DNA of 64,000 nt from 3107 sp965216225 (GCA_965216225.1 CBDCFF010000033.1:124001-188000), one strand, 5' to 3'; counted from the stretch's first letter, positions 9,259 to 17,439 are shown. The notes: generated by a model not told the origin, from the letters alone. Program-made: numbers and translations.

Positions 9259-9729
9259 GAGTTATAGCCGAAAGTTGGTTATGGCGCTGATTGGCGGCCT
9301 ATCATGGCGTTGTTCACGCGGCGCAATTCTCAGCAGAGAAAAGGATATGCCACATGACGAAGTCTACCATCACGCCGTTGCCCGGTCCATCGGGATTTTC
9401 GTCTGACCCGCTGACCGACATCCTGCAAACCGGCGCGCGCCAACTGCTCAAACAGGCGGTGGAAGCGGAATTGGCCACGCTCCTCGCCGCCCATGCCCGC
9501 GAGGTGACGGACGACGGCCGTGCGCGGCTGGTGCGCCATGGTCATCTGCCCGAGCGCGAGGTTATGACCGGCATCGGCCCGATAGCAGTGAAGGCGCCGC
9601 GGGTGCGGGACCGGGGCAATGTGGACGAAAAGATCCGTTTCGCCTCGTCGATCTTGCCGCCCTGGCTGCGCAAGACCAGATCGATTGAGGAACTGCTGCC
9701 ATGGCCCTATCTCAAGATATCTGTCTTGG

Positions 9730-10645
9730 TCAAGGTTTGATTTTGGACCACTGGCGGTTTTCGCGGATCAAGGTATTTGCGAGGATGATGAGCTTGCGCA
9801 TGATTGCCACAAGAGCGACCTTGGCTTTCTTGCCCTTTTGACGCAAAGCCTTGTAGACGCAGGTGAGTTGGGAATTGCAGCGCGCTGCGACGAGGGCGGG
9901 CATGTAGAGCGCCTGGCGAAGCCCGGCTCGTCCGCCTCCGATTTTCGCTCTGGCTGTCCATTTGCCGGACTTGCGCACGAAGGGAGCCAGGCCCGCAAGC
10001 GCGGCGGCCTGCTTGGGCGTCAAGGTTCCGATCTCCGGCATTTCGATGAGTATTGCAACGGCAGGGGATCGACCGCAGGATCTCGAACTGTCTGGCAAGC
10101 TTTGCATCCTCGCAGATACGCTTCTTCAACTCGGCATCGAGTTGGGCAAGTTGCTTTGCAATCTGGCGCATCCTGGTTTTCAGTTGCGCCTTGACGAGTG
10201 TGTTGCGCGCACCGCAGAGCCGGTTCCGGCAGGCAGTCTGGTCCTTGATGAGAGCGCTCCGGGCGACATGCACCTCCCGCAGATCGTTCATGGGTTCATC
10301 GCGCAACGGTGAAGCCTTCAGGTCAAGCATCGCCCCCATGCGGGCCAGCAGTTCCGCATCGATCCGGTCAGTTTTGGCGGACTGGCCGACCGCTTCGGCG
10401 AAGCGGCGGGCGCGTTTGGGGTTCACCTTGACCATGGCGTGAGCCGTCTTTGAAAGGCGGGCCTCCAGATCGCGATGATAGCGTCCTGTAGGCTCGTAGA
10501 CGACGCGGCAGCACTGCGGGCCGATCCAGTTCTTCAGCGTCTTCAGTCCTGTCCGGTCGTTGGTGAAGCGTTTCGCCTTGCCATCGCTCAGGCGATGGGT
10601 GTCGAGATGATCTTTCGAGATGTCGATGCCGATGGTATCATTCAT
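9730..10645 (-). pseudogene. IS110-family transposase, one frameshift
   Basis: From ATG 10645 the reading MNDTIGIDISKDHLDTHRL has the first catalytic Asp of the DEDD (RuvC-like) domain, then VVYEPTGRYHRDLE (Glu) and SAKTDRIDAELLARM (Asp). A frameshift at about 10060-10075 separates it from the Transposase_20 part: EMPEIGTLTPKQAAALAGLA, RALYMPALVAARCN-like region and AIMRKLIILANTLIRENRQW, to the stop at 9730. Full length would be about 305 residues. The protein is inactive unless the shift is bypassed. Confidence 0.8.
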
Positions 10646-10654
10646 GACCTTTTC

Positions 10655-10830
10655 GTCTCCCGTTCCTGTCATACGAGGCAGGGGTGTTCCCTCCTCCACT
10701 ATCTGTTCGGGTTCATCGAAAGGGCGGGGGTGATCCATCTTGAGAACGGTCCTCAAAGACCAGGGCATCATCGATCCATCCCCCGCCACCCCTCGGGCCG
10801 CTGCAGCGGCCCGAGGGGTGGCATCCGTAT
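10655..10830 (-). ncRNA. candidate bridge RNA of IS110 element 1
   Basis: This is the non-coding left end of the element, read on the minus strand. It contains a 38-nt perfect palindrome (10785-10822). A target-binding loop follows, closed by five G-C pairs and a GATC/GATC pair (10776-10773 with 10735-10732) and containing an inner GGTC/GACC hairpin. Its left guide ATGCCCT (10768-10762) equals the left target plus CT core. Its right guide TCTCAAG (10745-10739) is complementary to core plus right target CTTGAGA. Next comes a donor loop closed by CCCG/CGGG. Its left guide ACAGATA (10706-10700) matches the element's right end, and its right guide GACAGG (10670-10665) pairs with CTTGTC at the left end with one G-U. 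The architecture matches the known IS621 bridge RNA. Exact RNA ends are unknown. Confidence 0.7.
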
Positions 10831-11539
10831 CGCACGGATACGAATGCCTGGGAAATCCAATAGACAAGGGCATTTCCACGGGCGACTTCCAGGAGGCTCC
10901 TGGGGCGCTGTTGGGGCCGAACGCGGCAGGGCTTTCATCGAGCACCATCTCGCGATTGAAAGCGGACTGGGGGGCGGAGTATGAACGCTGGCAGCGCCGC
11001 GATCTCAGTGCCCGGCGTTTCGTCTATGTCCGGGCCGATGGTGTCTATTTCCAACCGCGTATGGAAGAGCAGAAACAATGCGTTCTGGTGCTGATCGGCG
11101 CGGATGAGTGGGGCCGCAAGGAGGTTCCGGGGCTCACCGAAGCAGGCAGTCGGCTACCGTGAAAGCACGCAGAGTTGGCGCGAGTTGCTGCTCGATCTCA
11201 AGCGTCGCGGGCTGTCCCACGCCCCCGATCTGGCCATTGGCGACGGTGCCTTGGGGTTCTGGGCGGCGCTGCGCGAAGTCTTCGGCAGCACCCGGGAACA
11301 ACGCTGTTGGGTTCACAAGACCGGAAACGTTCTCAATGCCATGCCCAAATCGGTGCAGGCCAAAGCCAAAGGCCACCTGCATGATATCTGGCAGGCGGAA
11401 ACGAAGACCGAAGCCGGGGCCGCCTTCGATTTCTTCGTGGAAACCTGTGGCGCGAAATATGACAAGGCGGTTGGGAAACTGACCAAAGACCGGGCTGTGC
11501 TGCTTGTCTTATGACATTATGTGGCTTCTTTGCGATAAG

Positions 11540-11700
11540 GGAGCCGCTGCCCGGCACCTCACATATACCGGGCAGCGGCGGCGGTCGGATCGCGTTGCGC
11601 TTGGTCGGCAGAGACCGAAAGAGAGTATGATCGACCGCCGTCTTCACCACAGGCCTGAACGGATACACGGGGCCCTGGCCCCGCATGACAAGCACAGGAT
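11540..11700 (+). ncRNA. candidate bridge RNA of IS110 element 2
   Basis: First hairpin: a perfect 11-bp stem (11544-11554 with 11568-11578). Target loop: outer stem GGCGGTC-G-GATC (11580-11591) with GATC-GACCGCC (11629-11639), and inner hairpin GGTC (11603-11606) with GACC (11613-11616). The right guide GAAAGAGAG (11617-11625) pairs at 8 of 9 positions with the observed core plus right target CTCTCCTTC. The left guide (11592-11602) fits the left target poorly beyond GCT next to the core. Donor loop: outer stem CCTG/CAGG (11654-11657, 11695-11698), left guide AACGGATAC (11658-11666) identical to the element's right end plus core C, inner 7-bp hairpin (11668-11683), and right guide GACAAG (11687-11692) perfectly complementary to CTTGTC at the left junction. 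It ends just before the transposase start. Confidence 0.75.
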
Positions 11701-12645
11701 ATGGCGAAGATGACGGATCATAACATTGGCGTGGACATTTCCAAAGCCCACTTCGACGCGTTCGATCTCAAGACAGGACGGGCGGCGCAGTTCACGAATG
11801 GCAAGACCGAGTTTCGGAGCTTCCGGAAATGGCCGGGCGGGCGCAAGATCGCCCGGATCGTCTACGAGGCGACCGGTATCTACCACCGAGCATTCGAGCT
11901 TGCGCTCAAAGCGGATTTCCCGCTGGTCAAGGTAAATCCGCTCCAGGCGCGCCGGTTCGCAGAAGCCCGCGGCACACGCGCCAAGACCGACCGGGCGGAT
12001 GCCCGCTCCCTGGCGGCAATGGGAAAGGCTTTCGATCTCGAAGCGCTGCCGCTGAGGTCAAAAAGCCGGCGCCTTCTCAGAGACATGCACTCGGCACGCT
12101 CCAGAATGATGGCCGAACGCGTCCGTCTTCCCGGTCGCATCTCCCAACTCGACGTGCCGCTTTTGCAGCGTCGGACGCGGGAGTTGATCGAGCATGTCGA
12201 AAGGCACGTCGCCGAACTGGATGCCGAGATCGCAGCGCTGATCGCTGAGGACCAGGAAGAAACCCGCAAGCTGGAAATCGTCCGCTCCATTCCCGGCACA
12301 GGCATGGTGACGGCCTCGGCCATCCTCGCCTTCATGCCCGGGATCGGCCAACTCGAACGCAAACAGGTGGCAAGCCTGGCTGGCCTTGCTCCGTTCACAC
12401 GATCATCCGGAACCCGGGTTGGCCAGTCATTCATCAAGGGCGGTCGAAAGCCGCTGCGGCAGGCATTGTACATGCCGGCGCTCGTTGCGGCGCGCTTCAA
12501 TCCGGATCTGAAGAAGAAATACGACGCTCTGCGCGCCGCCGGGAAACCAGCCAAGGTCGCGCTTGTCGCGCTGATGCGAAAACTGATCGAACTCGCCAAC
12601 ACACTCGTCAAATCCGACCGGAAATGGGCCCCGAAAACCTGTTGA
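11701..12645 (+). CDS. IS110-family transposase (bridge-RNA-type recombinase), intact
   Basis: 314 residues, the usual IS110 length. The N-terminal RuvC-like DEDD domain shows HNIGVDISKAHFDAFDLKTG (Asp12-region), IVYEATGIYHRAFE (Glu) and RAKTDRADARSLAAMGKAF (two Asp). A coiled region follows with ELIEHVERHVAELDAEIAAL. The C-terminal Transposase_20 domain has VRSIPGTGMVTASAILAFMP, then GLAPFTRSSGTR and KGGRKPLRQALYMPALVAAR, which supplies the conserved serine region. No frameshift or stop is visible. The ATG at 11701 directly follows the donor loop of the candidate bridge RNA; start context is weak (ACAGGAT). In the IS110 family this enzyme recombines donor and target DNA under RNA guidance. 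Confidence 0.88.
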   Translation: MAKMTDHNIGVDISKAHFDAFDLKTGRAAQFTNGKTEFRSFRKWPGGRKIARIVYEATGIYHRAFELALKADFPLVKVNPLQARRFAEARGTRAKTDRADARSLAAMGKAFDLEALPLRSKSRRLLRDMHSARSRMMAERVRLPGRISQLDVPLLQRRTRELIEHVERHVAELDAEIAALIAEDQEETRKLEIVRSIPGTGMVTASAILAFMPGIGQLERKQVASLAGLAPFTRSSGTRVGQSFIKGGRKPLRQALYMPALVAARFNPDLKKKYDALRAAGKPAKVALVALMRKLIELANTLVKSDRKWAPKTC

Positions 12646-12952
12646 CCAAAACGGATACTCTCCTTCTACGGCTTCCCTGCTGAGCACTGGAAGCACATCC
12701 GAACCACGAACCCGATCGAGAGCACCTTCGCCACCGTCCGCCACCGCACCGGCAAAACCAAAGGCTGCCTGAGCCGCAAGACCGGGTTGGCCATGGCATT
12801 CAAGCTGATGATGTCAGCGCAAGGAAAATGGCGAAAGCTCGACGGCGCCAACCGCATGCCAGAGATCATTGAAGGGGTTGAGTTCACAGACGGGATCAAG
12901 CAAATTCACCACGCCGCATGATCACACCATCACCAACTTTCGGGCATAGCTC

Positions 12953-12961
12953 TGGACGGTG
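12953..12961. repeat. target-site duplication of IS256, right copy
   Basis: TGGACGGTG, identical to 9250-9258. Confidence 0.85.
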
Positions 12962-13179
12962 TCTCCACACCGTCTGCTCCGAGATGCCATAGCGCTCTGC
13001 CACGATCCACGCGGGTTCTTTGCTCGCCTGGTTCGCGGTCCTGATCTTCGGCGTCGTCGTCGCCTGTTTGTGCAAAGAAATCAGCATGTCTTGCCCCCGT
13101 CCCGAATCTCACGCAGGATCGATCTTGCCATGAACAGGCCAGAGCGGCGAGGGTCTATCTGATCGTCCGGGATGGAACA
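12962..13179 (-). pseudogene. IS481 transposase N-terminus and element end (split copy A)
   Basis: The minus-strand reading from 13087 is MLISLHKQATTTPKIRTANQ, then EPAWIVAERYGISEQTVW, the HTH of the IS481 element whose body lies at 8460-9249. The element tip (TGTTCCATCCCGG read inward) is at 13179. TGG (Trp) is present after EQTV, where the copy at 27.6 kb has TGA. The reading then leaves the gene at the IS256 duplication. Confidence 0.8.
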
Positions 13180-13185
13180 GCTATT

Positions 13186-13325
13186 GTCAGAATGCGCAGC
13201 CACGAGCCTACACTTGCCTGCATCAAAAACGCACCAAAGATGGAAAGAGTAAAAGTGAGATCATTCGCTGCCTGAAGCGCTACATCGTCCGCGAGATTTA
13301 CAGCGAACTCTGTCTGCGTACCGAA
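13186..13325 (+). pseudogene. possible IS110-type transposase C-terminal scrap
   Basis: RMRSHEPTLACI in one frame and KSKSEIIRCLKRYIVREIYS in another resemble the end of a second group of IS110 transposases (the ReIIRCLKRYiaREv motif). It is short, frameshifted, and flanked by IS481 and IS3 scraps. Confidence 0.45.
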
Positions 13326-13336
13326 AACCATCTGAA

Positions 13337-13549
13337 TTGCTGCTTGACGAATATAGGAGCTTCAACGCTGCTGTTGAGACGTTCTTCAAAACCATCAAAG
13401 CAGAAATGATCTGGCGCACGTCATGGGAAACCCGGCGGCAAGCTGAGATGGCGATCTTCGAATACATCAATAGCTTCTACAATCCGCGCCGCCGCCACTC
13501 AGCACTGGGCTGGAAAAGCCCGGTCGCTTTCGAACGGAAGGTGGCTTGA
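13337..13549 (+). pseudogene. IS3-family OrfB, C-terminal fragment
   Basis: NAAVETFFKTIKAEMIWRTS, then FEYINSFYNPRRRHSALGWK and SPVAFERK, is the last part of an IS3 integrase domain, containing the catalytic Glu region (vEtFFKTIKaE) and the FYNPRRRHSALG signature. The N-terminal two thirds are missing. A truncated relic. Confidence 0.75.
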
Positions 13550-13589
13550 ACCAGCACTTGGAGCGGCACCAAACCGCGACAGGTCCATA

Positions 13590-14085
13590 ACGACTGCGGC
13601 AGTCCGTCGGGCAATACAAAATAGTCAGGAGAGCCTGAAGGTTCTTGCCGGGCGGTATGGGATCAACCCGAAGATGGTCGCCAAGTGGCGGAAGCGCGAT
13701 AGGGTCGAGGATCTCAGGATCGGGCCGAAAACGCCACGATCGACCGTTCTCGGCGAGGAAGAGGAGGCGATCATCGTCGCTTTCCGCCGCCATACGCTGC
13801 TGCCGCTCGATGACTGTCTCCATGGGTTGCAGCCGACGATCCCACACCTGACGCGATCTTCCCTGCATCGCTGCCTCCAGCGGCACGGGATCAACCGTCT
13901 GCCGTAGGTGGATGGCGACAAGCCGGCGAAGCAGCGCTTCAAGCGATACCCGATCGGATATTTCCATGTCGATCTGGCGGAGGTCCACACGGCCGAGGGC
14001 AAGCTCTATCCATTCGTTGCAATTGATCGAACGGGCAAGTCCGCTTTCGCCAGGCTGATCTTCAAATGGTTGAAGAACCCATGCC
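13590..14085 (+). pseudogene. IS481-family transposase, second subtype, truncated with in-frame stop
   Basis: TTAAVRRAIQNSQESLKVLA, GINPKMVAKWRKRDRVEDLR, FRRHTLLPLDDCLHGLQPTI and HRCLQRHGINRLP run up to a TAG at 13905-13907. They continue in the same frame with GDKPAKQRFKRYPIGYFHVD and YPFVAIDRTGKSAFARLIF to about 14085, where similarity stops. The rest of the integrase core and the original start are absent. From 14086 to 14220 I see nothing. Confidence 0.75.
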
Positions 14086-14220
14086 TTGCACCTGCTTGCG
14101 TCAATGTGCCTGTCAACCGGCAACCGGAATCACCCCCTTGCCGCCGCGCAAAAGCGCCTCCCTTGATGTGCTGAACTGGCCCGGTGCTGCGCAGGCTCCG
14201 TCTGACGCAGCGGCAACGGG

Positions 14221-15174
14221 TCAACCGGCTGTTTTCAGCTTCTCCAGCCGGGCCGCGCGCAGCCGTTCGAAATCTTCCCCGGCGTGATAGCTGGAGCGGG
14301 TCAGCGGGCTGGCCGATACCATGAGGAAACCCTTGCCACAAGCGGCCTTCTCATAAGCCAGAAATTCATCCGGGGTCACGAACCGATCCACCCGATGATG
14401 TCGTGCGGTCGGTTGCAGGTACTGTCCGACCGTCAGAAAATCCACATCGGCAGCCCGCATGTCGTCCATCACCTGCATTACCGCTTGCCGATCCTCGCCC
14501 AGACCCACCATGATGCCCGATTTGGTGAACATGCCGGGGGCGATCTCCTTCACCCGCTGCAACAGCCGCAGGGAATGGAAATAGCGCGCGCCGGGGCGCA
14601 CTTCCGGGTACAACCCGGGGACCGTTTCAAGATTGTGGTTGAAGACATCGGGTTTTGCATTCACCACGGCCTCGACAGCCGAAGGATCGCATTTCAGGAA
14701 ATCCGGCGTCAGGATTTCGATTGTCGTGCCGGGTGATTGCCGGCGCACCGCCCGGATGGTCATCGCAAAATGCTCCGCGCCGCCGTCCTTCACGTCATCG
14801 CGATCGACCGATGTGATCACCACATGTTTCAGGCCGAGCTTCCTTGCCGCGTCGGCGACCCTGCCCGGTTCGAACACGTCCAGCGCGTCGGGCCTGCCGG
14901 TGGCCACATTGCAGAACGTACATCCCCGCGTACAGATATCGCCCATGATCATCATGGTGGCGTGACCCCGGCCCCAGCATTCCCCGACATTCGGGCAGCC
15001 CGCTTCCTCGCAAACCGTGGTCAGATTGTGTTCGCGCATGATCCTGCGGGTCTCGGCATAGCCCTTTCCGCCCGGAGCCTTCACGCGAATCCAGTGTGGT
15101 TTCTTCAGCTTTGCCGTCTCCGGACGGTGCGCCTTCTCGGGGTGTCGCTGAGAGGGTATCTTGAGGTCGCGCAT
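14221..15174 (-). CDS. lipA: lipoyl synthase
   Basis: A 317-residue radical-SAM enzyme that inserts two sulfurs into octanoyl-lipoyl domains of 2-oxoacid dehydrogenases and the glycine cleavage H protein. The auxiliary 4Fe-4S ligands are Cys55, Cys60 and Cys66 in CEEAGCPNVGEC. The radical-SAM cluster ligands are Cys81, Cys85 and Cys88 in CTRGCTFCNV. The RSSYHAGED end with the conserved Arg-Ser-Ser-Tyr is present. Length is standard. It is transcribed away from aqpZ. Cytoplasmic. The downstream flank (plus-strand left) is IS debris starting about 135 bp beyond the stop. Confidence 0.97.
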   Translation of the reverse strand: MRDLKIPSQRHPEKAHRPETAKLKKPHWIRVKAPGGKGYAETRRIMREHNLTTVCEEAGCPNVGECWGRGHATMMIMGDICTRGCTFCNVATGRPDALDVFEPGRVADAARKLGLKHVVITSVDRDDVKDGGAEHFAMTIRAVRRQSPGTTIEILTPDFLKCDPSAVEAVVNAKPDVFNHNLETVPGLYPEVRPGARYFHSLRLLQRVKEIAPGMFTKSGIMVGLGEDRQAVMQVMDDMRAADVDFLTVGQYLQPTARHHRVDRFVTPDEFLAYEKAACGKGFLMVSASPLTRSSYHAGEDFERLRAARLEKLKTAG

Positions 15175-15324
15175 GAACGGTCTCCGCAGGGTCGCGGCAA
15201 ATATAGGGGGTTTCGTCAGAAAGACAAACCGGAACCGCGCATGGGTTGTGGATGCGTAATCTCTGGCGCAGCCGCTATATCTGGTGTAGTTTCAGCATAC
15301 AAACACTGTGGGAAGAGGGAAACC

Positions 15325-15966
15325 ATGCAAAAGAATATCGCAGAAGTCATCGGGACGTTTGCACTCGTGTTTTTCGGGTGTGGCACGATCCTGTTCATGG
15401 TCGAGGATGTGGGCCTCATGGGCGTCGGCTTTGCCTTTGGCCTTGCGGTTGTGGCCATGGCCTACGGGATCGGCCCGATCTCGGGTGCGCATCTGAATCC
15501 GGCCGTGTCGCTGGGCGTGATGATGGCGGGCAGGATGTCGGCGGCCGAGATGATCGGCTACTGGGTTTCCCAGGTCATCGGGGGCCTTGCAGCCGCTGTG
15601 CTGCTGGTGGTCATGGGCGCGGATGTGGGCGCGGCCTCGACCATGATCGGCACGGGCGGCCCGCTTGCAGCCCTGCTGTTCGAACTGGTCGCGACCTTTC
15701 TGTTCATCACCGTCATTCTGGGCGCCACCCAGAAAGGTCATTCCACAGGCGCGGCGGGGCTGGCCATTGGCCTTACCCTGGTGCTGATCCATCTGGCGGG
15801 CATCAAGGTGTCTGGCGCCTCCGTGAATCCTGCGCGGTCAATCGCAACCAACGTGTTTGATGCCGGCGCGATGGCGCAGTTGTGGCTTTACATCATCTTC
15901 CCGCTGGCAGGTGGCGCGCTTGGCGGGATCGCGCACAAGGCCGGACTGACCCGCGCCTCCGACTGA
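15325..15966 (+). CDS. aqpZ: aquaporin Z-type water channel
   Basis: 213 residues, six hydrophobic segments and two half-helices carrying the NPA motifs Asn58-Pro-Ala (GAHLNPAVS) and Asn168-Pro-Ala (GASVNPARS). His156 and Arg171 fit the water-selective ar/R filter of AqpZ rather than a glycerol facilitator. The start ATG follows GAAGAGGG at a good distance. It is divergent from lipA and followed by a hairpin. Inner-membrane water permeation is the family role. It is slightly shorter than E. coli AqpZ. Confidence 0.93.
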   Translation: MQKNIAEVIGTFALVFFGCGTILFMVEDVGLMGVGFAFGLAVVAMAYGIGPISGAHLNPAVSLGVMMAGRMSAAEMIGYWVSQVIGGLAAAVLLVVMGADVGAASTMIGTGGPLAALLFELVATFLFITVILGATQKGHSTGAAGLAIGLTLVLIHLAGIKVSGASVNPARSIATNVFDAGAMAQLWLYIIFPLAGGALGGIAHKAGLTRASD

Positions 15967-15985
15967 TCCGGCATCATCGGACAGG

Positions 15986-16016
15986 AGCCTCCCCGAGCAG
16001 GTCGGGGAGGCTTCGC
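15986..16016. terminator. bidirectional hairpin between aqpZ and the DUF6456 gene
   Basis: A perfect 11-bp stem (15986-15996 with 16002-16012, loop GCAGG) sits between two convergent genes. T-runs on either side are short, so termination strength is uncertain. Confidence 0.55.
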
Positions 16017-16037
16017 CCCGTGTGCGGGAACGACGGT

Positions 16038-17171
16038 TCAGCCAATCAGCGGTCCATATCGTCCGTGTGTCCGCTCATAGTGGTCCCTCAGACGCTGCAA
16101 GGCGATCCTGAGCACCACCTTGCCGGATCGGGCAGACCACCCCATGCGCCGCTCTGCCGCTTCCATGCTTTCCAGATAGCAACAGCATCTGAGCGCCACA
16201 TCGCCAAGCCCCGGCCCCAGCGCACGCAGCGCGTCAGAGACCCGCTCTCGCGCGGAACCCGGCCCGTCCAACAGCCGGTTTTCACTTCGACGGCCGCCGC
16301 GAACCCCGCCGGTCAGGAACTTTTCCCAGTTCTGCGCCACCCGTGGACCCATTTGCGCAAGCTCGAAATCCTCTCGCAGCCGTTCACCCGCCGTGACAAG
16401 ATCGTCGTTCAGGAAAAGGTTTCCGTTCCTGTCCTTGCGTCTTGCAAGCGCGGCCAGCGGGGATTCGGCCACGTTATAGCGTATCTGCCGCTCCGGACCG
16501 TCATCGCCCGAGGCAATCTGTCTGTGCCCCCAGATACGATGCTGATCGCCAAAGATGGCCTGCGCGTCGTGAAGGCCGGATTGCCCGGACCCTTGCTGGC
16601 CGATCAGGCGTTTCAATGCGGCCTGTCCGGCCGGTGTGATCACATATCGCGCGACCTTGCCGCCCTTGCGACAGATGATCCAGTCCTTCAACGCCATGGC
16701 CTGCGCAATTTCACGATCGACCACCGCCGTGCGCGTCGATTTCCCGCCCGGCAGGTCGCGTATCACGACCGCCTTTTTCAGTTCCTGCGCAACAGCCAGA
16801 ACGGAGCCGTTTTCGTTCAGGCGTCGCAGAATGCGACAGGCTTCGTGTTCAATGCCGTCATCCCTGGCGGTGGAAGTTCTGCGGATCGCTGCTGTCATTG
16901 TCTGTCCATCCCTTTCGAAATTTGAAGCTGACATCTGGAAATGCGCCGCCCCGAGTTCGCGGAGAGCCTCGTCGATCAGCAGGTCGTCCCGCTTGCTTTC
17001 AAGGCGGCGGACCTGTCTGAGAACTGTCGATGCGTGGCACCCTGCCTCGCGCGCAAGCGAACGAATGGAAAGCCCGGCTTCGGTGTGCAACAGATAGCGA
17101 AGCGCGGGCTGCGGCACCCATTCCGGCATGGTCCCGATCGAACAGGGGAGCGGGCCGGATTCAGGGTCCAT
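16038..17171 (-). CDS. DUF6456 helix-turn-helix protein
   Basis: About 377 residues. The N-terminal third has a helix-turn-helix pattern (LSIRSLAREAGCHASTVLRQ). The C-terminal third carries the alphaproteobacterial DUF6456 signature: GERLREDFELAQMGPRVAQN, then LGPGLGDVALRCCCYLESME and GWSARSGKVVLRIALQRLRD, ending RYGPLIG. A putative DNA-binding regulator conserved in Rhodobacteraceae, with no established target. ATG 17171 is preferred because AAGGATG lies about 9 bp upstream; a GTG at 17189 is an alternative. Originally it was divergent from the DUF6477 gene, now separated from it by IS66. Confidence 0.85.
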   Translation of the reverse strand: MDPESGPLPCSIGTMPEWVPQPALRYLLHTEAGLSIRSLAREAGCHASTVLRQVRRLESKRDDLLIDEALRELGAAHFQMSASNFERDGQTMTAAIRRTSTARDDGIEHEACRILRRLNENGSVLAVAQELKKAVVIRDLPGGKSTRTAVVDREIAQAMALKDWIICRKGGKVARYVITPAGQAALKRLIGQQGSGQSGLHDAQAIFGDQHRIWGHRQIASGDDGPERQIRYNVAESPLAALARRKDRNGNLFLNDDLVTAGERLREDFELAQMGPRVAQNWEKFLTGGVRGGRRSENRLLDGPGSARERVSDALRALGPGLGDVALRCCCYLESMEAAERRMGWSARSGKVVLRIALQRLRDHYERTHGRYGPLIG

Positions 17172-17383
17172 TGATGACCATCCTTTCACTTTACGCCGAT
17201 CCGGAATGATGAGATCAATTCCGGGTTGTTGGGGAATATCGGCAAGGCGACGTTCCAGATTTGTAGATATTTGTAATCAAATGCTAAACCATTCTGAAAC
17301 CATCGCCCTGTGATTGCATGATTTCCGCAACACCGGTGACAACCGTGTCAGGAATCCAGGCATGTATTCAGCACAGAGTCTTC

Positions 17384-17391
17384 GGATGAAC
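17384..17391. repeat. IS66 target-site duplication, left copy
   Basis: GGATGAAC here and again at 19824-19831, an 8-bp direct duplication as expected for IS66. The duplicated octamer includes the ATG of the DUF6477 gene. Confidence 0.9.
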
Positions 17392-17439
17392 GTGAGCGTC
17401 CGTTGAACCGGACCTAACGCGGGGGCGGAGGAGCCGATA

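Larger units (their letters stand above)
9718..10866 (-). mobile_element. IS110-family element 1 (inserted in IS256)
   Basis: About 1149 bp between two CT dinucleotides (AG on the plus strand at 9716-9717 and 10867-10868). Read on the minus strand it begins TGTCTATTGG and ends GACCAAGACAGATAT. The second element begins TGTCTTATG and ends GACCAAAACGGATA, so they are related. IS110 elements have no terminal inverted repeats, and none is seen here. Exact ends are ambiguous by up to 4 nt because the junctions share CTTG. Confidence 0.8.
11505..12657 (+). mobile_element. IS110-family element 2 (inserted in IS256), apparently intact
   Basis: About 1153 bp lying between CT cores at 11503-11504 and 12658-12659, beginning TGTCTTATGAC and ending GACCAAAACGGATA. 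It has a non-coding left end of about 195 bp, one intact transposase gene and a very short right end. Deleting the element with one core restores the IS256 codons GTG CTG CTC TCC TTC TAC in frame. No terminal inverted repeats, as usual in the family. Confidence 0.8.
9354..12921 (+). pseudogene. IS256 (mutator-type) transposase, split in three by IS110 elements
   Basis: Part 1 (9354-9717) reads MTKSTITPLPGPSGFSSDPL to SIEELLPWPYLK. Part 2 (10867-11504) reads GISTGDFQEAPGALLGPNAA, ARRFVYVRADGVYFQPRMEE and IGDGALGFWAALREVFGSTR. Part 3 (12658-12921) reads FYGFPAEHWKHIRTTNPIES to HHAA. Removing each IS110 together with one copy of its CT core restores the codons LKGIST and VLLSFYGF. One further shift lies inside part 2 near 11110-11150. 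The catalytic Asp of RADGVYF and the downstream acidic residues are still recognisable. Confidence 0.85.
9259..12952 (+). mobile_element. IS256-family element carrying two IS110 insertions
   Basis: The terminal inverted repeats are GAGTTATAGCCGAAAGTTGG at the left and GAGCTATGCCCGAAAGTTGG read inward from the right, flanked by a 9-bp duplication. Subtracting the two IS110 elements leaves about 1.4 kb with a single transposase gene, the normal size for IS256. It is nested inside an IS481 copy. Confidence 0.85.

Noticed and set aside
9716..9720. Alternative IS110 boundaries at 11508 and 12660
   Set aside because: For element 2 these boundaries either leave a frameshift in the reconstructed IS256 gene or make the left end differ from element 1. 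Cores at 11503-11504 and 12658-12659 restore the frame and give the shared TGTCT start.
10785..10822. Palindrome as a Rho-independent terminator
   Set aside because: No T-run follows on either strand, and its place at the start of the IS110 leader fits the first stem of the bridge RNA better.
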